Both the position numbers and the translations under genes were made by a program. A stretch of DNA of 11,592 nucleotides, from the NCBI GenBank assembly GCA_903868035.1, contig CAIPTQ010000245.1, positions 1 to 11,592 of the forward strand, written 5' to 3'. Shown here one piece after another: positions 6,244 to 11,592 of this stretch. The notes under the pieces are model-generated. The model saw only the letters and a program-made list of their open reading frames with translations, was not told the DNA's origin and searched no databases. Numbering within the stretch: the first letter of the stretch is position 1; each line of letters starts with the position of its first letter. The DNA comes from an uncultured Phycisphaerales bacterium. Its GTDB lineage: Bacteria > Planctomycetota > Phycisphaerae > WQYP01.

Positions 6244-8004
6244 TCAGTTGATCTTAAACGCTGCCGCAAACTTAAAGGGCATCTCCGCCGGGCATTTGAT
6301 CACCAGCCCGTCCGCCTGCTGCGTCCACTCCAGCTTAGCGTTGCTCCCCAGCAGCGTCACCGTCTTCACCGGCTTGTCCAGCAGCTTCGCGTCCGTGCCC
6401 AGCGACGTGATCTTGAGCTCCGCGCCTCCCGCCGGCACCGTCAGGCAATACGCATACACCGCCCCGTCCTTGCCCTCCGTGAAACGGAAATCCTGCGGCG
6501 TGAACGCAAAGTTGGCCTGTGACTGCCGCAGTTGCCCCGTCGGCAAGCCGCGCACCGTCGCGCCGGCGCTTTCGCCCAGCTTCTTCCACGCCTTGCTGCC
6601 GTAGATCCCTTCGCCATTGATCTTCATCCACGCCCCCACTTCCTTGAGCATCGTGACGCACGCGTCCTCCAGCGATCCGTCCGGCTTGATCGGGATGTTC
6701 ACCATGTAATTCCCGTCCCGCGCCACGTACTCCAGCAGGCAATGCACCACCGATCCCGCGTCATAGACAAAGTTGGGCGCGTAGAACCAGTCCCCCACGG
6801 CATTCTCGCCGATCCACGGCTGGTCCGTCTTGATGGCGCGCGGAAACGTCCCTTCCGCCGTGCTCACGATGCCGTTGCACGGCCCGTGGAACTTGGTGAT
6901 GTTGAACACGTCCAGTTTGCCGTGCTTGGCCAAAGCCCGGTTGAAAAAACTCGCGATGACGCGCATGGCCGCGTCGGACTTGGCGCCCGAGCCGCTTTTA
7001 AGCCCGCTGAAGGGCTGCGTGGAATTGCCGTCGGTGTAGTAGAAATCCGGATCGTACTTGTCGATCACGTCCAAAATGCGCAGCGCCCACTGCGTCATGT
7101 ACCACTTGGCGTACTCCTGATGGTTGGTGAATATCCCCTGCGGCAGGGCCGAGGCAAACGTGTCCATCCCCTGGTACTCGCGCAGGTTGATCGTGTACAG
7201 CAGCCGCGGGTCGTACCCCTCCCACCACTTCCCCACGCCATCGGCCAGCGTCAGCCGCGCGGCATCATACGGCACGCCCGCCAGCGCCCCCGTCTTGTCC
7301 GCATTAAACGCCGTCTGCCACCACCACCACGTGTACTCATGATGGAACGCCACCCCGTAGTGCATCCCCGCGGCCTTGGTGGCCTTGGACCACTCCCCGA
7401 TGATGTCGCGCTTGGGCCCCAGGTTCACCGAGTTCCACGGCTGGTACTTCGAATTCCAACTGTCATAGTTGTCATGATGCACCCCCTGGATCAGCAGATA
7501 TCGCGCCCCGGCATCATGATAAAGCTGCACCAGCGCCGCCGGGTCCAGCTTGGTGGGATTCCAGTTGCGCAATACATCCATGTACCCGGTTTGTGAAGGC
7601 GGGCCGTAGTCGCGGATGTGATTGGTATATGCCGTCTGGCCGGGCATGTACAGCCGCCGCGCATACCAGTCGCCACTCTGCCCCGCCGCCTGTGGCCCAA
7701 AGTGAACCCAGAACCCGAACTTGGCCTCCCGCAGCCAGACCGGCTCGCCCTTGTAGTTGGCGTTGATGGATTCCCAGGTGGGCTGAAAGGGGCCGTCGGC
7801 CATGGGGAAATCCATCTTGATTTCCGGGGTGGTTTGGGGGTTGCCCAGGGGCACCGAGGCGGCGGGCTGCGTTGCGGGGAGGGGCGGCATGGGGGGGAGT
7901 TTAGCGGGTAGAACCTGGGCCTTGGCCACCGTGCCAATCATGCAGGCGCTCACGCCCAGCGCGACGGCTGGCATGAGATGATGATGGTTTTTCCGCGCGT
8001 TCAT
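6244..8004 (-). CDS. Secreted GH29 alpha-L-fucosidase
   Basis: 586 aa from ATG at 8004, which has GAGGAG 6 nt upstream and begins a signal peptide (about 1-30, ending AKAQ). The frame is open further upstream to 8136, but that extension has no RBS and would bury the signal. The N-terminal catalytic (beta/alpha)8-like part shows the GH29 landmarks: KFGFWVHFG (95-103), LYHDAGARYLLIQGVHHDNYDSW (161-183), PKRDIIGEW (197-205), YDPDFYYTDGNST (317-329). D325 is the expected nucleophile. NYMVNIPIKPDGSL (432-445) closes the catalytic domain, and residues about 495-586 form the usual C-terminal beta domain. GH29 enzymes release terminal L-fucose with retention. An odd feature is four consecutive Trp at 226-229, just after HHEYT, perhaps in a loop at the active-site rim. 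The gene is monocistronic as seen, with its own RBS and leader. The family is secure; the linkage preference (1,2/1,3/1,4) is not readable. Confidence 0.92.
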   Translation of the reverse strand: MNARKNHHHLMPAVALGVSACMIGTVAKAQVLPAKLPPMPPLPATQPAASVPLGNPQTTPEIKMDFPMADGPFQPTWESINANYKGEPVWLREAKFGFWVHFGPQAAGQSGDWYARRLYMPGQTAYTNHIRDYGPPSQTGYMDVLRNWNPTKLDPAALVQLYHDAGARYLLIQGVHHDNYDSWNSKYQPWNSVNLGPKRDIIGEWSKATKAAGMHYGVAFHHEYTWWWWQTAFNADKTGALAGVPYDAARLTLADGVGKWWEGYDPRLLYTINLREYQGMDTFASALPQGIFTNHQEYAKWYMTQWALRILDVIDKYDPDFYYTDGNSTQPFSGLKSGSGAKSDAAMRVIASFFNRALAKHGKLDVFNITKFHGPCNGIVSTAEGTFPRAIKTDQPWIGENAVGDWFYAPNFVYDAGSVVHCLLEYVARDGNYMVNIPIKPDGSLEDACVTMLKEVGAWMKINGEGIYGSKAWKKLGESAGATVRGLPTGQLRQSQANFAFTPQDFRFTEGKDGAVYAYCLTVPAGGAELKITSLGTDAKLLDKPVKTVTLLGSNAKLEWTQQADGLVIKCPAEMPFKFAAAFKIN

Positions 8005-8281
8005 GATTTGCTCCTCAATGACATGGCACAGCAAGACACATGGCACATTTTCCGCCACGCTTCCGGATTCTGCAAATGAGTGCCCGCGATTTCCAGTGCT
8101 GAAAACGTGGTGCCATGGCGGTTTCATACATTTCACAGCCCATCTTCTGGGACGTTATCGGCGTGGGTAAATAGGTCGTGTCCAAACGGAAAAATAGCTA
8201 ATTTGCTGCTGAACCGACGCGCAAAAATTGCCGATGCCATGGGTGACCCGCTTTTCTTACTCACCATTAGGAGGGTGAATC
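8005..8281. promoter_or_regulatory. Divergent control region between GH29 and lipoprotein genes, with repeated CATGGCA boxes
   Basis: 277 bases between divergent genes. The 10-mer ACATGGCACA occurs twice in direct orientation (8021-8030 and 8038-8047, 17-bp period) right upstream of the GH29 RBS. Its core CATGGCA recurs inverted as TGCCATG at 8111-8117 and 8235-8241. Clustered 7-mers between divergent genes may be operator sites. No convincing -35/-10 pair is visible on either strand. Confidence 0.35.
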
Positions 8282-8488
8282 ATGTTGAAGAAAGTCACTT
8301 TGGCGATTGTCAGCGTGTTGACCTTGACGGCCTGCGCCCAGACGCTGACCACGAACACGGCGGCCTATCGTCAGACAAGCCTGACGCCGATCTCCGCCGG
8401 TGCGTGCGATAATGTGGGGCGGTTCATTGTTGCCGCACGCCAGGAGGAAACTCTCCGCCTGGAAGCCTCGGCCGAACCCGTGCATTGA
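8282..8488 (+). CDS. Small lipoprotein, paralogue of the product at 8899
   Basis: 68 aa. ATG at 8282 has a near-perfect RBS (AGGAGG, 7 nt spacer). Residues 1-18 are a lipoprotein signal (MLKK, a hydrophobic stretch, lipobox LTAC), predicting lipidation at C18 and a mature peptide of 51 residues. The mature part starts CAQTL and carries DNVGRFIVAARQEE (43-56). The nearby second protein starts CTQSL and carries DGLGSYIAQSRTEE, giving the shared signature D-x-[VL]-G-x-[FY]-I-x3-R-x-E-E. I recognise no known family. It is transcribed away from the fucosidase gene. It is probably a small envelope lipoprotein; its function is unknown. Confidence 0.72.
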   Translation: MLKKVTLAIVSVLTLTACAQTLTTNTAAYRQTSLTPISAGACDNVGRFIVAARQEETLRLEASAEPVH

Positions 8489-8500
8489 TTTCGCGCCAGT

Positions 8501-8598
8501 GGTCCGTTCCTCTCGAAATTGCGTGTGATTTCAGAGCCGCGACCGTAAGGGAGCGACCATCATTGCTGGAGCACCCGTCATTTCTGAGGGAATGGACC
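8501..8598. repeat. Imperfect inverted repeat after the first small lipoprotein gene
   Basis: GGTCCGTTCC (8501-8510) can pair with GGAATGGACC (8589-8598), ten pairs with one G-T wobble, enclosing 78 nt. The enclosed part includes CCGCGACCGTAAGGGAGCG (8537-8555), which looks like a dispersed-repeat motif of the kind found in spacers of this bacterial group (an impression from memory, not checked). Confidence 0.35.
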
Positions 8599-8871
8599 GC
8601 CAGCTCGGAATGGGCGAACATTGTGCTGCTCCCGCGGCATAATTACTGCTGGTTATCCCCGGCCGCAACCGAATGATCCCGGATAACTCGTGGTTGGCCC
8701 TCAGCGCCCGGCGTTCCATCATGCCCGGCGTTGGTGCGTAATATCGCGTGTGACACCCCTGCGCGTTCGCAATCGCCTGCGATGCCTGCGAAATGTGAAC
8801 TCCCAGTGCCGGTCTCATCATGCCGCAGCGTGAATATTGTAGTTGTATATCGACTTAGCCGATTCAGGCCC

Positions 8872-8885
8872 TATGATTCATCATA
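8872..8885. promoter_or_regulatory. Operator-like dyad upstream of the second small lipoprotein gene
   Basis: TATGAT-TC-ATCATA is a perfect 6-bp dyad ending three bases before the AAGGA RBS (8889-8893). TATGAT could also serve as a -10 box, though no good -35 is found at 16-18 nt. Bound protein here would block initiation. Confidence 0.3.
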
Positions 8886-8898
8886 GATAAGGATGGTC

Positions 8899-9117
8899 AT
8901 GAAATTATCGCTCGGGGCCATGATGTTCTGCGGCCTGTTGACGGCGTCCTGTACGCAGTCCCTCGAACAGATCGTCGAGGAGCGCCATCAGCAGCGGATC
9001 AATGCGGCCAATGCAAATTCTACCCTCGGACGCGGGGCGGCCGACGGGCTGGGTTCGTACATTGCCCAAAGCAGAACCGAGGAAATGCACGGCGGGGAAC
9101 AGCCGGCCATTCCGTGA
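8899..9117 (+). CDS. Small secreted lipoprotein-like protein, paralogue of the product at 8282
   Basis: 72 aa from the second ATG (8899), which has AAGGA 5 nt upstream; the ATG at 8893 overlaps that RBS and is less likely. Residues 1-18 are a signal sequence ending LLTASC. The Cys is in lipobox position, but the -3 residue is Thr rather than Leu, so lipidation is less certain than for its paralogue. The mature part CTQSLEQIVEERHQQR is polar and probably helical, followed by Gly/Ala-rich residues and DGLGSYIAQSRTEE (50-63), which matches the signature in the 68-aa protein. No known family is recognised. The gene converges on the GH43 gene, with 19 bases between the stops. Confidence 0.7.
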   Translation: MKLSLGAMMFCGLLTASCTQSLEQIVEERHQQRINAANANSTLGRGAADGLGSYIAQSRTEEMHGGEQPAIP

Positions 9118-9136
9118 GGCGGCGGGGCGCGGTAAC

Positions 9137-10246
9137 TCAGGGTTTCACAGGCACCGGTTCGCCCTTGGAGCCTTCGGGGAAGGCGGGGCGGGTCACATCC
9201 ACAGGTTTGATGATATCCGGACCCCCCGCGGGGTCCGCCGCCCATTCCATTTTCGAGAGACACGTTTCGCGGATGTAGCCGCCGCCGCCGGGGACGGCAT
9301 GGCGGTGGTAGACGATGAACCAGTCATCCGTGCCCGGCACGTTGATGACCGAGTGATGGCCGGTGCCCACGACCAGGCCGGATTTGCTCAGCACGATTCG
9401 GGCCTCAAGGGTTGGGGGGACGGTGATGGGGCCCAGGGGCGAGTTGGATGTGCCATAAGCCACGCGGTAGTTGACGTCGCGGGCATCGTTTTCGGACCAC
9501 ATGAAGTAATACGTGCCCTTGCGTTTGAAGACGAAGATGCCCTCGTTGAAGCGGCTGCCGGGGACGGTGGGCGTGATGGTTTTGACATCACCATCGAGGG
9601 CGATCATGTTCTTATTGAGCTTGGCCACGTAAAGGCTGGAGTTGCCCCAGTATAGGTACGCCTGCGGTTCGGCGCCGGCCGGCGCGGTGGCCGGGAGGGT
9701 ATCGATGAATGGGCACGGGTCGATCATCTGGCCGGGGAGATTCAGCGGCGCTCCGGGGGCGATAAGGGGTTTGCCGAGGGCGTCCTTGAAGGGGCCGGTG
9801 GGCTGGTCGGCGACGGCGACGCCGATTTTCTGTTCGCCGCAGAAGTAGAAGTAGGTTTTGCCGTCGCGCGTGGCCACGCCCGGCGCCCAGGCGCGGATTT
9901 TGGCCCAGGAGACGTCGTTCTTGCCGGTGGCGGTGCCGGCCAGGTCCAGGATGACGCCTTCATCCTTCCAGTGGATGAGGTCCTTGGAGGACCAGACGTT
10001 GAATTCGGTGGTCTGCCATTGCTCCTTGTCCACGGTGGGATAAATGTAATAGGTGTCGCCGATGACGATGGCGTGGGGATCGGCGGTGAACTTGTTGGTG
10101 ATGACGGGCGGCGGCACGTTGGCGGGGAATGTGGCCGCGGGGCCGGGGCCGTGGGTGGGAGCGGAGGTCGTCGCGGGTGGGGTTTGGGCGAGGAGAGTGG
10201 CGGTGGCGGCCAGGGTGACGGCCAAGGCATAGACGGCGCATTTCAT
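9137..10246 (-). CDS. Secreted GH43 glycosidase (arabinofuranosidase/xylosidase type)
   Basis: 369 aa from ATG at 10246 (GGAG 6 nt upstream). The open frame extends to 10312, but only this start yields a clean signal peptide (1-21, ending LLAQ). After a Pro/Ala/Thr-rich linker (22-48) comes a single GH43 beta-propeller. The canonical triad is visible: D56 in TADPHAIVIGDTYYIY (base), D176 in QMIDPCPFID (pKa-modulating Asp), E235 in SRFNEGIFVFKRKGTYYF (acid). Also conserved are WSSKDLIHW (85-93), RAWAPGV (118-124), and TGHHSVI (295-301) with DDWFIVYHRH (307-316). Family 43 enzymes invert and act mainly on alpha-L-arabinofuranosides or beta-D-xylosides. No additional binding module is present. 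Unlike the GH43 at the left edge it keeps the base Asp, so the two are not close duplicates. The subfamily and substrate are undetermined. Confidence 0.9.
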   Translation of the reverse strand: MKCAVYALAVTLAATATLLAQTPPATTSAPTHGPGPAATFPANVPPPVITNKFTADPHAIVIGDTYYIYPTVDKEQWQTTEFNVWSSKDLIHWKDEGVILDLAGTATGKNDVSWAKIRAWAPGVATRDGKTYFYFCGEQKIGVAVADQPTGPFKDALGKPLIAPGAPLNLPGQMIDPCPFIDTLPATAPAGAEPQAYLYWGNSSLYVAKLNKNMIALDGDVKTITPTVPGSRFNEGIFVFKRKGTYYFMWSENDARDVNYRVAYGTSNSPLGPITVPPTLEARIVLSKSGLVVGTGHHSVINVPGTDDWFIVYHRHAVPGGGGYIRETCLSKMEWAADPAGGPDIIKPVDVTRPAFPEGSKGEPVPVKP

Positions 10247-10336
10247 GAGAAACTCCAAACGTAACAGGCAACCCTTAAGATTATTAACAAAACGGCGGGC
10301 AACGCCAGTCATTGCATTTTTGGCTTGCTCCGGGGG

Positions 10337-10553
10337 TGCATGACATTCTGGGCGGTCGGCAAAACGGAACCCGTAGCGTAAGCAAGGTGGAGTTGCGTGC
10401 CTTCAAGCTGACGGTTTCTTCGCGCAGGAGAGGGACAGCCCATCGCATACGGGAGACCGGGCATCGCCTGCGCGAGGCTACAGGGAGCGTTGGGAATGGT
10501 CGCTCCACCTCGCTTACGCTACGGGTTCCGTTGGCCGCCGATTCTGTCATGCA
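10337..10553. repeat. Nested imperfect palindrome of about 217 bp (MITE/REPIN-like or structured RNA)
   Basis: Three arm pairs are concentric. Outer: TGCATGACA 10337-10345 with TGTCATGCA 10545-10553, perfect. Middle: 10365-10392 with 10503-10530, 27 of 28 complementary, mismatch at 10384. Inner: CGCGCAGG 10421-10428 with CCTGCGCG 10467-10474, perfect. The segments between middle and inner arms are equal in length, so the whole folds as one hairpin with bulges. It contains no gene and no clear flanking target duplication. It fills most of the spacer between the GH43 and acpS genes (10247-10676), in which nothing else is identifiable. Confidence 0.75.
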
Positions 10554-10676
10554 ACGTGCGCCGGAAGTATAAAACCGGCGCGGCTCCGATGGACGCCCGG
10601 CCGGGAATTCCTCACTCCATTTGCCCGGCAGACACCCAGGCTTGCCGCGAGGCGGGCGCGGGGGGACAATCACCCC

Positions 10677-11057
10677 ATGGCGATCATTGGTCATGGTGTG
10701 GATATTGTCGAGGTGGCCCGGATTGCCCGGATGCATGCCGACCACGGCCGGCATTTCCTGGACCGCTGCTTCACCCCCGCCGAACAGGCCTATTGTCTGG
10801 ATCACAAGGCCGCGGCCGTCCACCTCGCCGGGCGCTTCGCCGCCAAGGAGGCGATCCTCAAGGTGCTGGGCACCGGCTGGCGCGGCCCGATCGCCTGGAC
10901 CGACCTGGAAATTCTCAACAACGCCGTCGGCAAGCCGGAACTCCGTCTGGCCGGCGAGTGCGCCCGCATTGCCGCGGCACTGGGTATCACCCGTTGGCAT
11001 GTGTCGATATCACATACGGAGAACCAAGCGCTGGGGAGTGCGATTGGCGAGGGGTAG
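10677..11057 (+). CDS. acpS: Holo-[acyl-carrier-protein] synthase
   Basis: 126 aa, the same length as typical AcpS. It transfers 4'-phosphopantetheine from CoA to the Ser of apo-ACP, in the cytoplasm, for fatty-acid synthesis. The Mg-binding and catalytic signature is intact: GHGVDIVEVARI (5-16) with D9, and RFAAKEAILKVLGTG (53-67) with E58 and K62. WHVSISHTENQA (107-118) is the usual C-terminal beta-strand and ends near the normal terminus. ATG at 10677 is the only start preserving the N-terminal IIGHGVDIVEV strand. The RBS is weak (a GGGGGA run about 12 nt upstream). The gene stands alone, divergent from the GH43 gene and convergent with a small unknown gene; it is probably a housekeeping gene unrelated to its glycosidase neighbours. 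Confidence 0.95.
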   Translation: MAIIGHGVDIVEVARIARMHADHGRHFLDRCFTPAEQAYCLDHKAAAVHLAGRFAAKEAILKVLGTGWRGPIAWTDLEILNNAVGKPELRLAGECARIAAALGITRWHVSISHTENQALGSAIGEG

Positions 11058-11107
11058 GGGCGTGACGCCATAGCCGCATGTGGAAGGCCGCAACCGCCTG
11101 TCCCGTG

Positions 11108-11353
11108 TCATTCCATCTGCTGCAGCACTTCCGCCACATCCTCCTTGCGCACGATGGCCCCCCGGAAAAATGCCGCCAGCGCCAGGGCAAATCCCGTCCC
11201 CTCCGCCCCGGCCTCCTCGCGCTGGGCGACCTCAAAGGCCCGTCCCAGCAGTTCAAAGGTGCCGCCGCCGGCCGATGCGCCCCTCCGCTCCCAGCGCATG
11301 GATGGCGTGTGTCCTTCCTCGGCATACTCAATAATGATTCGCACCTGTCTCAT
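11108..11353 (-). CDS. Small conserved-looking hypothetical protein
   Basis: 81 aa from ATG at 11353, with GGAG 8 nt upstream. Codons have strong third-position G/C and the composition is protein-like: an N-terminal strand (RQVRIIIEYAEE), a basic/Gly-rich stretch (RWERRGASAGGG, 20-31), then two likely helices (TFELLGRAFEVAQREEAG and ALALAAFFRG) and an acidic C-terminus (RKEDVAEVLQQME). No signal peptide, Cys motif or recognised domain, so it is probably cytoplasmic. It converges on acpS with 50 bases between the stops. Function unknown. The opposite strand is also open, but it lacks an RBS. Confidence 0.6.
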   Translation of the reverse strand: MRQVRIIIEYAEEGHTPSMRWERRGASAGGGTFELLGRAFEVAQREEAGAEGTGFALALAAFFRGAIVRKEDVAEVLQQME

Positions 11354-11492
11354 GATTCACGCTCCATCCTCATTCCCACGTTCGCTTGGTGGACATTCGC
11401 CTCAAAGACATATCTACTTTTACCTCTTTCGACCCTCCATGCAAACGAAATCACATTCTTACGGCAACTGCGCCTGAAAAGGGGAAAATAGC

Positions 11493-11592
11493 ATGAAAAA
11501 TATGTGCGGATCACGTGTTATTATCATGCCTTGGAGCGGCGGTGCGCCGCTGCCCCCCCCCTCTCCCCCCCCCTTCCGCGGCAGCGCAACGA
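11493..11592 (+). CDS. Possible start of a gene cut by the window edge
   Basis: ATG at 11493, preceded by AGGGGA and a 7-nt spacer, opens 33 codons to the edge: MKNMCGSRVIIMPWSGG, then PPPSPPP and an Arg/Ser-rich end. There is no signal peptide or domain. The frame crosses a perfect hairpin and two nine-C tracts, which may instead mark non-coding DNA. Only the RBS and the uninterrupted frame support it. Confidence 0.2.
   Translation, partial: MKNMCGSRVIIMPWSGGAPLPPPSPPPFRGSAT
11535..11573. repeat. Hairpin followed by two C9 homopolymer tracts
   Basis: AGCGGCG-GTG-CGCCGCT (11535-11551) is a perfect 7-bp stem. It is followed by nine C (11553-11561), TCT, then nine C (11565-11573). The tracts are prone to slippage in replication or to miscalling in sequencing. 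Confidence 0.6.

Larger units (their letters stand above)
8489..8898. other. Spacer between the two small lipoprotein genes, rich in inverted repeats
   Basis: 410 bases with no credible gene; the open frames on both strands here lack an RBS and coding-like composition. It contains a long-range dyad 8501-8510/8589-8598, an inverted repeat GTTATCC/GGATAAC (8652-8658/8681-8687), a direct duplication of CCCGGCGTT near 8707-8735, and a 14-bp dyad directly before the RBS of the second gene (8872-8885). Confidence 0.5.

Noticed and set aside
6532..7596. 354-codon plus-strand frame, Arg/His/Val-rich
   Set aside because: Shadow of the GH29 gene; no RBS and a biased composition.
8005..8136. N-terminal extension of the fucosidase frame
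   Set aside because: The ATG at 8004 has a GAGGAG site and starts a signal peptide; the extension has neither.
8531..8821. 96-codon minus-strand frame between the small lipoprotein genes
   Set aside because: No RBS, atypical composition, and it overlaps inverted repeats.
10247..10312. 22-residue N-terminal extension of the second GH43
   Set aside because: The internal ATG at 10246 has an RBS and a clean signal peptide.
10284..11000. 238-codon minus-strand frame
   Set aside because: It covers acpS in antisense and runs through the palindrome. Its NGTRSVS-like text recurs because the repeat arms are inverted, not because of a protein repeat.
11058..11107. Bidirectional terminator between acpS and the small convergent gene
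   Set aside because: Only a 4-bp GGCG/CGCC stem with no T-run on either strand.

Overview
The window is GC-rich bacterial DNA. It combines glycoside hydrolases of families 29 and 43, a many-heme cytochrome c operon with an NrfD-type quinone-side membrane subunit, small lipoproteins and repeat-bearing spacers. That mix fits a polysaccharide-degrading member of the Planctomycetes/Verrucomicrobia group (Phycisphaera-like), but there is no rRNA or other taxonomic marker, so this is only an inference. Most of the long plus-strand open frames between 138 and 5065 are antisense shadows caused by high GC.

Layout. (1) 1-1436 minus: 5' part of a secreted GH43 enzyme resembling exo-beta-1,3-galactanases, with a C-terminal discoidin-like domain that runs off the left edge. 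(2) 1437-1764: spacer with a perfect hairpin and a weak terminator candidate. (3) 1765-5887 minus: a tight three-gene operon, transcribed in the order multiheme cytochrome c (19 CXnCH motifs), Tat-exported four-cluster ferredoxin subunit, 10-TM NrfD-family protein. (4) 5888-6243: leader region of that operon. (5) 6244-8004 minus: secreted GH29 alpha-L-fucosidase. (6) 8005-8281: divergent control region holding four copies of a 7-mer. (7) 8282-9117 plus: two small secreted (lipo)proteins that share a sequence signature and so look like diverged paralogues. (8) 9137-10246 minus: secreted GH43 enzyme with an intact catalytic triad. (9) 10247-10676: spacer dominated by a roughly 217-bp imperfect palindrome. 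(10) 10677-11057 plus: acpS. (11) 11108-11353 minus: small unknown protein converging on acpS. (12) 11354-11592: hairpin plus two nine-C tracts at the right edge, possibly inside the start of another gene.

How the genes may work together. The three glycosidases could act together on a fucosylated arabinogalactan-like plant or algal polysaccharide (backbone galactanase, arabinofuranosidase-type enzyme, fucosidase). Each has its own leader and RBS rather than sharing an operon. The cytochrome/FeS/NrfD operon has the gene order seen in the J-O-P part of DsrMKJOP and in simple cytochrome-NrfD modules. It probably moves electrons between the quinone pool and periplasmic hemes, but no catalytic terminal reductase is encoded here, so its partner is unknown.

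The parts that look least described are the 19-heme cytochrome with non-canonical CX3CH and CX4CH sites, the paired small lipoproteins, and the nested palindrome upstream of acpS.
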